Origin: Phycisphaerae bacterium
GTDB taxonomy: Bacteria > Planctomycetota > Phycisphaerae > Phycisphaerales > UBA1924
Direction of reading: 5' to 3'
Length of the DNA: 64,000 nt
Assembly: GCA_016873295.1 (NCBI GenBank)
Contig: VGXM01000014.1
Coordinates: 1-64,000, forward strand
The notes below the pieces were generated by a model, which did not search any database, was not told the DNA's origin, and was given only the letters and a program-made list of their open reading frames with translations. How positions within the stretch are numbered: the first letter of the stretch is position 1; every line of letters begins with the position of its first letter. Made by a program: the position numbers and the translations under genes. Shown piece by piece: positions 36,182 through 46,294 of the stretch.

Positions 36182-38005
36182 CTAGCCCCGGGGCCTCGGG
36201 AAGCGCCGGTTGTCCCGACCCGACGCCGCCTCCTGCCGACGCCGCTGCTCCACCGCCGCGTGCAGGGCCTCGGCCGTCTCGACCGCGGGCGCCACCCGGT
36301 CCGCGTCCTCCTCCAGCCGACGCACGCAGTCCGACAGCACCTCCCGAAGCCGATCCCCGGGCCCGCCCGCCACCCGCTCGGCCTGTTGAATCAGCGCGGC
36401 CGCCGCCTCGATCCCCGCCTCGGAGCACCCGGCGTCCCGCAGCCTCGCCAGCGAGGGCGCCCCCCCCGCCCGCGACAGGTCGGCAACCACCCGCGACACC
36501 TCCCGAAGCACCTCGGATCGGACCTCCCCCGTCTTCACAAGGTCCTGCTGCCGCGCCGACAACCCCGCCCACAGCTCCCCCTGCCCCAGCACGCACCCCA
36601 GCACGATCTCGGCCCGGGTCAGCTCCCCCGAGGGCGGTGGGGGGGCGGCCTCGGGGCGGGGAGCCCGGGGGGCCGAGCGCCCGGCCGGGATCGACGCCGC
36701 GATCGTCGCCTCATCGACCCCCGAGACCGAGGCCAGGTGCTTGACGACGAGCCGCCGGCGCACGGGCGGCACCTGCCCCAGCCCCAGTTGCACCAGGCGG
36801 TCCAGTTCCTCGCGGATCAGCCGCGACATCGCCGACACCCCCGCCCCGGACGCCGACCGCCGCAGCCGGGCGAAGCGGAAGCCAAGCAGGTCCTCCGACT
36901 CCTCGATGGCCCGCCTGAGGACCGCGGCCCCGTCGATCCCCGGGCGCTTCACCAGCTCGTCCGGGTCCTTGGCGTCGGTGTACCGGTTGAGCACCGCGAT
37001 GCGGACGTCGATCTCGCGCGCGAAGAAGACGCCCGTGGCCCGGTCCGCCGCCCGCATGCCCGCCTCGTCCCCGTCGAACAGCAGCACCGCGGTGTCGCAC
37101 AGCAGCCTCAGCTCGTCGGCGTGCTCGCCCGTCAGGGCCGTGCCCAGCGTCGCCACCACGTTCGTGATCCCGGCCTGGTGGCAGGCGATGGTGTCGGTGT
37201 ACCCCTCGGTCACCACCGCCAGGCGCGCCGCCTGGATGGAGCGCTGGGCCTGGTGCAGCCCGTACAGCGTCCCCGACTTGTTGAACAGGCGGTGCTCGGG
37301 CGAGTTGATGTACTTGGGCTCGTCCTCCTCGCGGATCTTGCGCGCGCCGAAGGCGATCACCCTTCCCGCGCGGTCCTGGATCGGGAACATCAGGCGGTTC
37401 CGGAACCCGTCGTAGAAGCCCCCCGTCTCGCGCCGCCGGAGCAGCCCCGCCTCGACCAGCGGCTCGATCGGCACGCCCCGCTGCTGGGCCTTGAGCAGGA
37501 GCCCGTCCCAGCGGTCCGCGGCCGCCCCGATCCCGAACGCCTCGACCATCTCGTCGCTGATCCCCCGTCGCCGGATCACCTCCCGCGCCGCCTCGCCGTG
37601 CACCGGGTGGCGCAGCACCGAGCGGAAGAAGTCCCGGGCCATCTCGCCCGCCTGGGCGAGTTGCCGGCGCGAGACCCCGCCCCCCGTCTCGTCCCCGCCG
37701 CGCCGCGCCAGCTCGATCCCGGCCCGCTCGGCCAGGAACTCCAGGGCCTCGGGGAACTCCATCTTGTGCAGCTTCATCACGAAGGTGAAGACGTCGCCGC
37801 CCGTGTTGCACACGAAGCAGTGGAAGATCTGCTTGCCCGGCACCACCGTCATCGAGGGGCGGTGGTCGTCGTGGAAGGGGCAGAGGCACACGTACTCGCG
37901 CCCGTGGGGCTTGAGCTGGAGGTGCTCGCCGATGACGCGCTCGATCGCGCTCGCGTCGCGCACGCGATCGACGTCCTCCCGCGCGTTGCCCGCCTGCCTC
38001 GTCAC
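36182..38005 (-). CDS. dnaG: DNA primase
   Basis: 607 residues. The N-terminal CHC2 zinc domain shows CPFHDDHRPSMTV and HCFVCNTGGD. The catalytic core has the Toprim signature VVTEGYTDTIA and LLFDGDEAGMRAA. The C-terminal part, about 430-607, is a less conserved helicase-interacting domain. It lays RNA primers for replication. The GTG at 38005 (VTRQAGNAREDVDRVRDA) is chosen because GGGAG lies seven bases before it; an upstream ATG would add 30 Pro/Arg-rich residues foreign to the family. It is 75 bases ahead of rpoD. Confidence 0.95.
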   Translation of the reverse strand: MTRQAGNAREDVDRVRDASAIERVIGEHLQLKPHGREYVCLCPFHDDHRPSMTVVPGKQIFHCFVCNTGGDVFTFVMKLHKMEFPEALEFLAERAGIELARRGGDETGGGVSRRQLAQAGEMARDFFRSVLRHPVHGEAAREVIRRRGISDEMVEAFGIGAAADRWDGLLLKAQQRGVPIEPLVEAGLLRRRETGGFYDGFRNRLMFPIQDRAGRVIAFGARKIREEDEPKYINSPEHRLFNKSGTLYGLHQAQRSIQAARLAVVTEGYTDTIACHQAGITNVVATLGTALTGEHADELRLLCDTAVLLFDGDEAGMRAADRATGVFFAREIDVRIAVLNRYTDAKDPDELVKRPGIDGAAVLRRAIEESEDLLGFRFARLRRSASGAGVSAMSRLIREELDRLVQLGLGQVPPVRRRLVVKHLASVSGVDEATIAASIPAGRSAPRAPRPEAAPPPPSGELTRAEIVLGCVLGQGELWAGLSARQQDLVKTGEVRSEVLREVSRVVADLSRAGGAPSLARLRDAGCSEAGIEAAAALIQQAERVAGGPGDRLREVLSDCVRRLEEDADRVAPAVETAEALHAAVEQRRRQEAASGRDNRRFPRPRG

Positions 38006-38136
38006 CGGACCGCTCCCGCGTGCCCCGGGGCGATCGTACGTCCGGGCCCATGGCGGGGGTCCGGGGCGGGACGCGTCCACTCGGCCGGCCAACACTTCCC
38101 CGGCCCCCGATCGCCGGTCCGCACGGAGCGTTGGGC

Positions 38137-38406
38137 TTGGAGCGACGCCGCATCATCTTCTTCGGGCATGTTCAGGGAGTGGGGTTCCGCGCCACCGCGC
38201 GATCGGTGGCGTCGGCGCACCAGGTGACCGGATGGGTCCGCAACGAGGCGGACGCGAGCGTCGCGATGGAGGTGCAGGGTCGGCCCGCCGACGTCGAGGC
38301 CTGCCTGGCCGACCTTCGGTCCCGGATGGGCCGGTTCATCCAAGGCGAGCGCGCCCTCACGATCCCGGCGGTCCCCGACGAAGCCGCCTTCCTGGTGCGA
38401 CGCTGA
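38137..38406 (+). CDS. acyP: Acylphosphatase
   Basis: About 89 residues, the usual size. The active site GHVQGVGFRAT carries the catalytic Arg, and GWVRNEADASVAMEVQG carries the catalytic Asn. The enzyme hydrolyses carboxyl-phosphate bonds. The start is taken as the TTG at 38137 with GGAG eight bases upstream; a TTG at 38131 is close, and an in-frame ATG at 38020 would add a Pro/Arg-rich extension. It is divergent from dnaG and is followed closely by the HAD gene. Confidence 0.85.
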   Translation: MERRRIIFFGHVQGVGFRATARSVASAHQVTGWVRNEADASVAMEVQGRPADVEACLADLRSRMGRFIQGERALTIPAVPDEAAFLVRR

Positions 38407-38411
38407 TCCAC

Positions 38412-39119
38412 GTGCTGATCTTCTTCGACATCGACGCCACGCTGCTGCTGACCGACGGCATGGGCATCCGCGCCATGCTCGACGCCGGCAGGGACCTCTT
38501 CGGACCCGCCTTCCGCCCCGCCGACGTGCCCTACGCCGGACGCCTCGACCCCCTCATCATCCACGACATGCTCGCCTCCTCGGGCATCGACCCGAGCCCC
38601 GCCCGCCGCGAGGCCATGCGCCGGGCCTACGCCCTCCGCCTGCGCGCGGCGTTCGAAGGGCCCCACACCGCCCGCCTGCTCCCAGGCGCCGCCGAGGTCG
38701 TCGCGGCTCTTGGTGCCTGGCCCGACGTCACCCTCGCGATCCTCACGGGCAACTTCGAGGAGACCGGGTCGCTCAAGCTCGCACGCTGCGGGCTGCCCCC
38801 CCAGCGCTTCCACCTCCACGTCTGGGGAGACCAGTCGCCCTCCGACCCGCCGACGCGCGACGACCTGCCCCGCGTCGGCATCGACCGGCACGCGGCGTCG
38901 ACCGGCCGCCGACCCCGCGACGACGCCGTCTGGATCGTGGGCGACACGCCGCACGACGTGCGCGCCGCGCGGGCCAACCGGATTCGCTGCCTGGGCGTGG
39001 CGACGGGGCGGTACTCGGCGCGGGAGCTGGGCGAGTGCGGCGCCGACGCGGTGCTCCCCGACCTGGCCGACACCGCCCGCGTGCTGGCCATCCTGCGCTC
39101 CTCCCGCGCCCCCGCCTGA
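38412..39119 (+). CDS. HAD-superfamily phosphatase (phosphoglycolate-phosphatase-like)
   Basis: 235 residues. HAD motif I is FFDIDATLL (catalytic Asp pair), motif II ILTGNFEETG, and motif IV WIVGDTPHDVRAARAN. A helical cap lies between motifs I and II, as in the phosphoglycolate phosphatase subgroup. An insert of about 15 residues (DRHAASTGRRPRDD) precedes motif IV. The GTG at 38412 starts five bases after the acylphosphatase stop, so the two are likely co-translated. Substrate unknown. Confidence 0.82.
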   Translation: MLIFFDIDATLLLTDGMGIRAMLDAGRDLFGPAFRPADVPYAGRLDPLIIHDMLASSGIDPSPARREAMRRAYALRLRAAFEGPHTARLLPGAAEVVAALGAWPDVTLAILTGNFEETGSLKLARCGLPPQRFHLHVWGDQSPSDPPTRDDLPRVGIDRHAASTGRRPRDDAVWIVGDTPHDVRAARANRIRCLGVATGRYSARELGECGADAVLPDLADTARVLAILRSSRAPA

Positions 39120-39192
39120 CCCCCGCCCTCGCGTATGATCCCCCCGCCGCGGCCCCGCCCGGGCGGTGTGTCCGCGCGTCGGAGGGCTCCCC

Positions 39193-39954
39193 ATGGCCGA
39201 CAACTACCGGGCCCTGTGCTCGGACTTCTACGTCAACATGAAGCTGCAGGTGAAGATGGAACTGCCGCGCACCCGCGAGACCGTGCTCGAGTTCTTCGAG
39301 CGCGTCCGCCGCCAGTTCCCGTCCATGACCGGGTTCCGGCGCTTCCGCGACGAGTTGGCCCTCGAGGCGCCCCAGAGCGAGATGCCCCACCGCTGGCTCG
39401 CCGTCCGAGGCAGCGCCATCCGCTCCGGCGTCGTCAACGCCGCCACGCTCGCCGAGAGCTACGCCCTCCACCTCCAGATCCTCGAGTCCTGCCCGCACTA
39501 CCTCTCGGTGTCCCCCCTCGACGTCGACCACCTCGAACTCCTCTTCGGGTTCGACCTGCTGGCCCACGGCAACCACGACGCCATCGTGCTCGACGCCATG
39601 CTCGCTTCCACCCCCCTGGCCTCGCTCCTGGACATCCCCGGCGCCACGCCCGTGGAGTTCCAGCCGCTCGTCGCGCTCGCCCTCCCCGCCGAGGACGGCT
39701 CGCCCGCGCTCGAGGCGGCGTTCGAGATCAAGACCCGCCCGCAGGGCCGCGGGCAGCCCCACGACCAGGACTCGCCCGGCGAGCCCATCAGCGTCTGCCT
39801 GAGCCTGCGCCGCCCGGCGCCCTTCGGCGACCTCAAGGACCTGCCCCTCTCGTTCCACGCCATGGCCCGCCGCGGAGAGGAGCTCATCGAGTCCCGCCTG
39901 GTCCCCAACCTGCTCCTGCCGCTGCGCGACGCCATCGCGTCGAACAACGGCTGA
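39193..39954 (+). CDS. Uncharacterised protein
   Basis: 253 residues, no signal peptide or membrane segment. It begins MADNYRALCSDFYVNMKLQV; the well-formed helix and strand pattern and GGAGGG upstream of the ATG support a real gene. The middle has SPLDVDHLELLFGFDLLAHG. I do not recognise a family. Only 12 bases separate it from the next gene, so they may be co-transcribed. Confidence 0.65.
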   Translation: MADNYRALCSDFYVNMKLQVKMELPRTRETVLEFFERVRRQFPSMTGFRRFRDELALEAPQSEMPHRWLAVRGSAIRSGVVNAATLAESYALHLQILESCPHYLSVSPLDVDHLELLFGFDLLAHGNHDAIVLDAMLASTPLASLLDIPGATPVEFQPLVALALPAEDGSPALEAAFEIKTRPQGRGQPHDQDSPGEPISVCLSLRRPAPFGDLKDLPLSFHAMARRGEELIESRLVPNLLLPLRDAIASNNG

Positions 39955-39966
39955 CACGCCCATCCC

Positions 39967-40332
39967 ATGGCCCCGACGCGCGCCGAACCGCAGGCCCACG
40001 AGGCGCCAACCACCGCCACCACCGTCGCGCCTCCGCCCCCCGCGCCCCGCCCCAGGCAGGCCATGGGCGACGTCCTCATCCTCGCCGTGGCCCTCATCGC
40101 GCTGGCGGTCGTGGGCGGGCTGATCTGGACCGCCGTCCGGCGCCGCCTCCTCGCCCGCGACCAGGCCGCCTCCCACCTCGGCATCGCCGAGAGCCTCCGC
40201 GACATGCACGCGCGCGGCATCCTCTCGACCGAGGAGTACGACCGCGTCCGGCGCTCCGTGGCCCGCGCGGTCGCCGACGCCGCCAAGGCCCAGCCGGGCG
40301 ACCGCGCGCGGATTCCTCCGAAGTCCGGATAA
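39967..40332 (+). CDS. Small membrane protein with SHOCT-like C-terminus
   Basis: 121 residues. A Pro/Ala-rich N-terminus is followed by one membrane helix at about 36-56 (LILAVALIALAVVGGLIW) and the end segment SLRDMHARGILSTEEYDRVR, which resembles the SHOCT short C-terminal motif (LxxLxxxGxITxEEFxxxK). Function unknown. Confidence 0.6.
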   Translation: MAPTRAEPQAHEAPTTATTVAPPPPAPRPRQAMGDVLILAVALIALAVVGGLIWTAVRRRLLARDQAASHLGIAESLRDMHARGILSTEEYDRVRRSVARAVADAAKAQPGDRARIPPKSG

Positions 40333-40485
40333 TCCCCGGGGCTGCGAGCGCCCGTGGCGGTCTTTGATCGCGCGACGTGGAGACGAACGGGCCCCCGGCC
40401 GATAGACTCTCCTCACGAGGGACCCGACCGGGTCGTTCCACCTTCCTGCAGGCCCCCGGTGGAGCCGGGGCCACGGAGAACGAGA

Positions 40486-41832
<1,347 letters not shown>

Positions 41833-41838
41833 ACGCCT

Positions 41839-41869
41839 CCGGAGCGGGGCCTCTCCAGGCCCCGTCCGG
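41839..41869. terminator. Strong hairpin between convergent clpX and ParA-like gene
   Basis: CCGGAGCGGGGCCT (41839-41852), loop CTCC, AGGCCCCGTCCGG (41857-41869): 13 pairs with one bulge. It lies between two convergent stops and probably ends transcription from both sides, although there is no T-run. Confidence 0.6.
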
Positions 41870-41893
41870 ACGCCGGGCGGTCGATCCGATCGC

Positions 41894-43321
41894 TCAGTTC
41901 AGCGCCCGCACCACCGGCGCCGCCGAGGGCGGCACCAGCACGTGCACCTTCACGGGCGAGTCGAGCAGGCGCAGGGCCTGCCGCGGCTCCTCCGTCACCA
42001 GGTGCAGCACGGGCTCGCTCGACGCGTCGAGGCGCTCGACCCCCGGGTCCGCCGCCCGCACCAGCTCCGCGTTGAGCCGGGCCCACGCCGACGCCGACGT
42101 CAACGCCTTGAGCGAATCCGCCGCCGACACCTCGCCCGCGAGCAGGTGCAGCCGCCCGCCGTCGTCGACGGCCATCTCCACGTCCGCCGCCACCGGGCAC
42201 CGCACGCGCACCGCCCGCAGCCCATGCACCAGCGACGTCAACGCCGGGCGCCCCTTCTCGGGCGCCCGCGGGGGCGCCGCGGGCTCCGCGGGCGGCCTCG
42301 CCGCCGTCAGGCCCCGCCGGATCTCGCGCACGGTCGCCTCCTGGAATCCCCCGTCGCGCTCGCTCGCGGGTCGATCCGCCGGCGAGCCCGGGACCACGCG
42401 CGAGGCGGGCGTCGCACGCGATCGGCGTGCGGCCTCGACCACCGCCTCCGCCAGCGCCCGTCCGCCCACCCCGACCGTGCCCTGGAACAGCACCCGCAAT
42501 CCCATCGCGACGTCCCCCGCCGACACCCCCACGCGCGCGATCGGCGCGCCGAACTCGATCTGTCGTTCCATGAACTCCGCCGCCGCCCCGGCGATCCTCC
42601 GCTCCGCCGACGCGGCCTTGTCGTCCCCGGCCCCCATGACCGTCACGCGCACGGGCAGCCCCGCCGACGGGCCCAGTTGCTTGAGCGCGCGATAGCACCC
42701 GACCACCGCCGCGTCGTCCGCGCCCGTCAACACCTCCACCGACCCAAGCCCGCGCACCGAGGCCCCGACCGCCGCCGCCTGGACCAGCCAGCGCCCGGCC
42801 CACTCCCCGGCCAGCGCCAGCGCCCCGTCCAGCGACCCGCATCCATCAGCCGGGAGCGCGTCGCTCGCCCCAACCAGCTCCACCGTGACCTCGTCGCCCC
42901 GCTCGCGCACGAGTGCGACGGGCACGCCCGCCTCGACCGCCGCCAGCCGCGCGTACTGGTTGACCCACGCGTTCCCCGCGATCGGAAGGTGCCCGGCGAC
43001 CAGCAGTGTCACCTCGCCGCGACGACCCGGCCCGTTCCGAACCGGCGCCACGTCCCCCTCGGTCCGCTCAAGGCTCCGCTCGGGCGCCTCGCGCCGGCCC
43101 GGCGCTGCGCCGGGCCGCGGCTCGAACTCCGCCGCGGCCACCCCGGGAAACTTCAGCGTCGCGGATTCGCCCGCGTCGTGCGGGCTGGACTCGCCGCCCC
43201 CGAGGAACAGGTCCGCCAGCGCGTCGTACGACTCGCGCGACCCCCGAGGCTCCGACCCGTGGCACCACTCGGCCCCCGCGGCGATCCCCAGTCCCTTCCG
43301 ACGTTCATTGTGGTCCGACAC
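41894..43321 (-). CDS. Degenerate ParA/MinD-like protein without Walker A
   Basis: 475 residues. Residues 1-100 are a low-complexity N-terminus. Residues about 103-270 resemble a MinD/ParA fold: EVTLLVAGHLPIAGNAWVNQ takes the place of the first strand and P-loop but lacks the KGGxGKT residues, and EVLTGADDAAVVGCYRALKQ resembles the helix after the switch region. Residues about 385-475 form another domain ending VHVLVPPSAAPVVRALN. It is probably a non-hydrolysing partner of the ParA-like protein encoded 87 bases upstream; this is inference. The GTG at 43321 has GAGAGGA before it. The fold call is weak. Confidence 0.5.
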   Translation of the reverse strand: MSDHNERRKGLGIAAGAEWCHGSEPRGSRESYDALADLFLGGGESSPHDAGESATLKFPGVAAAEFEPRPGAAPGRREAPERSLERTEGDVAPVRNGPGRRGEVTLLVAGHLPIAGNAWVNQYARLAAVEAGVPVALVRERGDEVTVELVGASDALPADGCGSLDGALALAGEWAGRWLVQAAAVGASVRGLGSVEVLTGADDAAVVGCYRALKQLGPSAGLPVRVTVMGAGDDKAASAERRIAGAAAEFMERQIEFGAPIARVGVSAGDVAMGLRVLFQGTVGVGGRALAEAVVEAARRSRATPASRVVPGSPADRPASERDGGFQEATVREIRRGLTAARPPAEPAAPPRAPEKGRPALTSLVHGLRAVRVRCPVAADVEMAVDDGGRLHLLAGEVSAADSLKALTSASAWARLNAELVRAADPGVERLDASSEPVLHLVTEEPRQALRLLDSPVKVHVLVPPSAAPVVRALN

Positions 43322-43408
43322 CGGTGATCCTCTCCATGGATCCCCCAAGCGGGGCTCTCTCTCGCGCCGACGCGATCCGTGCGCCGACGCCCTCGCGGGA
43401 CGACGAGT

Positions 43409-44827
43409 TTAGTCCGCGCCCGTCGCCGTGGCGGTCAGTTCGCCGACCTCCACGATGCTGTCCGCCTCGCCATACGGGTTGACCGCCGAGTTCAGGTTGT
43501 AGGAATCCGGGCACCACACCCCGTCCACCACGAGCCGATACCGACACCGCCCGGGCTCCACCCGCACCAGCAGCTCGAAGACGCCCAGCGATTCGTTCCG
43601 TGCCATCGGGTGCGACGTCGTCGACCACCCGTTGAACTCGCCCGAGACGAAGACCCGCCGACCCAGCGTCAGCGGCTGCACGAACAGCACCCCCTGCCCC
43701 GTCTGCCTCACCCCGAAGAGCCGACGCACCGACTCCGCCGCCGCCAAGGGCTTGGCTTCGGCCTCGACCAGCAGCGTCGGGTGCATCCGCAACGAGCGCG
43801 GCGAGGCCTCGATCGTCGCCTCCGCGCCCCCCTCCGTCATCCGCTGCATCTGCAGCGCTCGCCGCGCCACCTCCTCGATCCGCGACATCACCCGGGCCGC
43901 CACCTCCGACGCCGGCTCCGCGCTCCCCTCGGCCCCCACGGGCCCGGAAGCTCCCTCCGGCGTCTCGATCGGCTCCGCCTCCGGCACGACCGCCGGCGCC
44001 GGCCAGCCCTCCGTCTCGTCCGCGTCGACCACCCGCTGACCGCCCCCGCCCACCCCCAGCTTCTCGACCACCCACGACGCCAGCGTGCGGTAGTCGATCG
44101 CCCCCTCCGCCTCCGGGGCATACTCCGCCACCGACTGCCCGAACCCGGCCGCCTCGCGAAGCCGCCCGTCGTGCCGAATCACCACCGGCGCCACCTTGGG
44201 CCCGAACCGCTTGCGCAGCTCCGAGAGCAGGTCGCACGCCACCGGGTTCGTCGGCTGGTGCAGCGTCGGAACCAGCCGCACCGCGGGCTGCACCCCCAGC
44301 CGCCTCCCCACGGTCCGAACCGTGTTCAACTGCTTGAACGCCCCCTGCATCGCGAAGAAGCTGGTCTCCACCGGGATCAGCACCGTGTCCGCCGCGACCA
44401 GCGCGTTGAACGTCAGCAGCCCGATCGCCGGCGAACAGTCGATCACCGCCACGTCATGCCCCTTCGACCACGCCCCCAGCACCTGCGCCAGCCGACGCTC
44501 CCGGTCCGGGCGATCGGCCAGCCCCCCGCGCGTCGCCTCCAGCCCCGCCAGCTTCATGCGGCTGGGGACCAGGTCCAGGTTCAGGCCCGCGCGCCACGCC
44601 AGCCGCCCCAGTTGCAGCGGCCTCCCCTCCGGCGCCATCAGCGCGTCGGAGATGTCCAGGTCGATCTTGCCCTCGGGCACGCCCAGCCCCGCCGCGCAGT
44701 GCGACTGCGGGTCCATGTCGATCAGCAGCGTCCGCAGCCCGCGCCGCCCCAGCTCCGCCGCCAGGTTGATCGCCGTCGTGGTCTTCCCGCACCCGCCCTT
44801 TTGGTTGACGATCGCGATTGTGCGCAC
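43409..44827 (-). CDS. ParA/Soj-like ATPase with C-terminal AMPK/CBM48-type glycan-binding domain
   Basis: 472 residues. Residues 1-250 form a ParA ATPase: deviant Walker A KGGCGKTTT (10-18), Walker A' LLIDMDPQSH (34-43), Walker B VAVIDCSP (126-133). A linker of about 130 residues follows. Residues 389-464 match the glycogen-binding fold of AMPK-beta/CBM48: VFVSGEFNGW, then PMARN, GVFELLVRVEPGRCRYRLVV, DGVWCPDS and VNPYGEADSIVEV. ParA proteins position DNA or protein cargo using ATP-driven dimers on the nucleoid or membrane. No parB gene or centromere-like repeat is seen here, so the cargo may be something other than the chromosome. The ATG at 44827 opens a typical MRTIAIVNQKGGCGKTT. Confidence 0.85.
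   Translation of the reverse strand: MRTIAIVNQKGGCGKTTTAINLAAELGRRGLRTLLIDMDPQSHCAAGLGVPEGKIDLDISDALMAPEGRPLQLGRLAWRAGLNLDLVPSRMKLAGLEATRGGLADRPDRERRLAQVLGAWSKGHDVAVIDCSPAIGLLTFNALVAADTVLIPVETSFFAMQGAFKQLNTVRTVGRRLGVQPAVRLVPTLHQPTNPVACDLLSELRKRFGPKVAPVVIRHDGRLREAAGFGQSVAEYAPEAEGAIDYRTLASWVVEKLGVGGGGQRVVDADETEGWPAPAVVPEAEPIETPEGASGPVGAEGSAEPASEVAARVMSRIEEVARRALQMQRMTEGGAEATIEASPRSLRMHPTLLVEAEAKPLAAAESVRRLFGVRQTGQGVLFVQPLTLGRRVFVSGEFNGWSTTSHPMARNESLGVFELLVRVEPGRCRYRLVVDGVWCPDSYNLNSAVNPYGEADSIVEVGELTATATGAD
43436..43663 (-). other. Region encoding the CBM48/AMPK-type domain of the ParA fusion
   Basis: This stretch encodes residues 389-464. The two Trp residues of FNGW and DGVW stand where AMPK-beta binds glucose chains. 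The preceding linker holds Glu-rich, Pro-rich and short helical parts (SRIEEVARRALQMQRM). Confidence 0.75.
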
Positions 44828-45001
44828 GCGTGCACCCCAGCAGGGACGCCCGCGCGGCGAGCAGCCGATCCACGCCGGGGGCCGGCTCGACAGCCGACCT
44901 CATGCCACCCGGCGCTGGAGCCGCGGGCTCCGACGCGCACTATCGGACTCCCCAAACCGATGCCTTGAAACCCCCGACCCAACCCCACCTTTTCCCGGAC
45001 C

Positions 45002-46174
45002 CTACACGACCGCCCGGATCGACGCCCAGCCCGCCGACACCACCCCCGCCGGCGGGCCCGCCACCACCCCCACACGCCCGGGCCCGCGAGGCAGCACCAG
45101 CCGGAGCCGACCCCCCCGCACCTTCTTGTCGCCCATCATCCGGGCCGCCAGTACCGCGTCCCCCGGCAGCCCCGCCACGCGCACCGGAAGCCCGATCCGG
45201 GAGAGCAGCCCCTCGGCCCGCGGTCGGAGCGTCGCGGGCGAAATCCCCAGCCGCTCCGCGGCGGCGCACGCCGCGATCAGGCCCAGCCCGACCGCCTCGC
45301 CGTGCTTCAGCCCGGCCGCTCGCGCCGGGCGCCCGGTCGCCGACACCCCCCGGACGCCGGGCAGTGTCTCCATGGCGTGCGCAAAGGTGTGCCCGAGGTT
45401 GAGGATCGCCCTCGCGCGCGCGCCGTCATGCTCCTCTCGCTCGTCGCCCGCCACGACCGCGGCCTTGACCGCGACGTTCCGCCGGACCAGTTCCACCAGC
45501 GTCGCCCGGTCCCGCGCCATGATCCGGTCCAGGCGCGACTCGGTCCACGGGAGCAGCCCCCGCCCCGCCCCCTCGCACGAGACCATCCCGTGCTTGACGC
45601 ACTCGGCCAGCCCGCATGCGAACTCCCGCTCGGGGAGCGACTCGAGCACGCCCACGTCCGCGATCACGAGCCTGGGCTGGTGGAACGCCCCGACCAGGTT
45701 CTTGCGGAGCTGGCTCCCGACCTCGAGGTTCACCCCGGTCTTGCCCCCGACCGAGGCGTCGACCATCGCCAGCAGCGTCGTCGGGACCTGCACGACCGCC
45801 ACGCCCCGCTGGTACACCGCCGCGGCGAACCCCGCCACATCCGTCACGATCCCCCCGCCCAGCCCGACCACCAGCCCGCCGCGCTCCACCCGGGCCGCGG
45901 CCATCCGCCCGAGGATCCGCGTCAGCGTCGCGATCGACTTGCCCCGCTCGGTGGCGGCGATCGAGAGGAGCGTGACCGCCCGCCCCGATCGTGCCAAAGC
46001 CCGCACCGCTGACGCGACCGTCGAGGCGGGCAGCCCCCGGTCCGCCACCACGAAGACCGCGCCGTGGTCCCCGGCCAGCGAGCCCAGGTCGCCGATCAGC
46101 CCGTCGCCGATCACGACGCTGTACGCCGACGTCCCGGCGGCGACGCGCACGCGGGCCTGGATGCGCCGCTTCAT
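45002..46174 (-). CDS. aroB: 3-dehydroquinate synthase
   Basis: 390 residues. AroB closes DAHP to 3-dehydroquinate in the shikimate pathway. The NAD-binding GLGGGIVTDVAGFAAAVYQRG, the PTTLLAMVDASVGGKTGVN signature, GAFHQPRLVIAD, LAECVKHGM, NLGHTFAHAME and LKHGEAVGLGL (metal His ligands) are all present. No other aro gene is near. It lies in a minus-strand run between panD and the ParA-like gene, with 174 bases before the latter. Confidence 0.95.
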   Translation of the reverse strand: MKRRIQARVRVAAGTSAYSVVIGDGLIGDLGSLAGDHGAVFVVADRGLPASTVASAVRALARSGRAVTLLSIAATERGKSIATLTRILGRMAAARVERGGLVVGLGGGIVTDVAGFAAAVYQRGVAVVQVPTTLLAMVDASVGGKTGVNLEVGSQLRKNLVGAFHQPRLVIADVGVLESLPEREFACGLAECVKHGMVSCEGAGRGLLPWTESRLDRIMARDRATLVELVRRNVAVKAAVVAGDEREEHDGARARAILNLGHTFAHAMETLPGVRGVSATGRPARAAGLKHGEAVGLGLIAACAAAERLGISPATLRPRAEGLLSRIGLPVRVAGLPGDAVLAARMMGDKKVRGGRLRLVLPRGPGRVGVVAGPPAGVVSAGWASIRAVV

Positions 46175-46227
46175 GCCCGCGCGCCTCCGCGGGGCAGGTC
46201 AACGCACCGGGCGGCTGCCCGATCCGC

Positions 46228-46253
46228 CATGCTTCCCCGGGGCGGGAAGCATG
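46228..46253. repeat. 10-bp perfect palindrome between panD and aroB
   Basis: CATGCTTCCC (46228-46237), loop CGGGGC, GGGAAGCATG (46244-46253). It sits in the 120-bp gap between two minus-strand genes. It may be another interspersed repeat or a processing/terminator hairpin; there is no T-run. Confidence 0.6.
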
Positions 46254-46294
46254 CCACCCGGGAGGCAGCGCTCGGGGCGTCGGTGGTGGGGGGG

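Noticed and set aside
38020-38136. N-terminal extension of acylphosphatase from the ATG at 38020
   Set aside because: It is Pro/Arg-rich, lies antisense to the dnaG leader, and acylphosphatases are about 90 residues; a TTG with a good ribosome site fits better.
43409-44827. Chromosome-partitioning ParA next to the origin
   Set aside because: No parB, gidA/gidB, dnaA or parS-like repeats nearby; the CBM48-type end also argues for another cargo.
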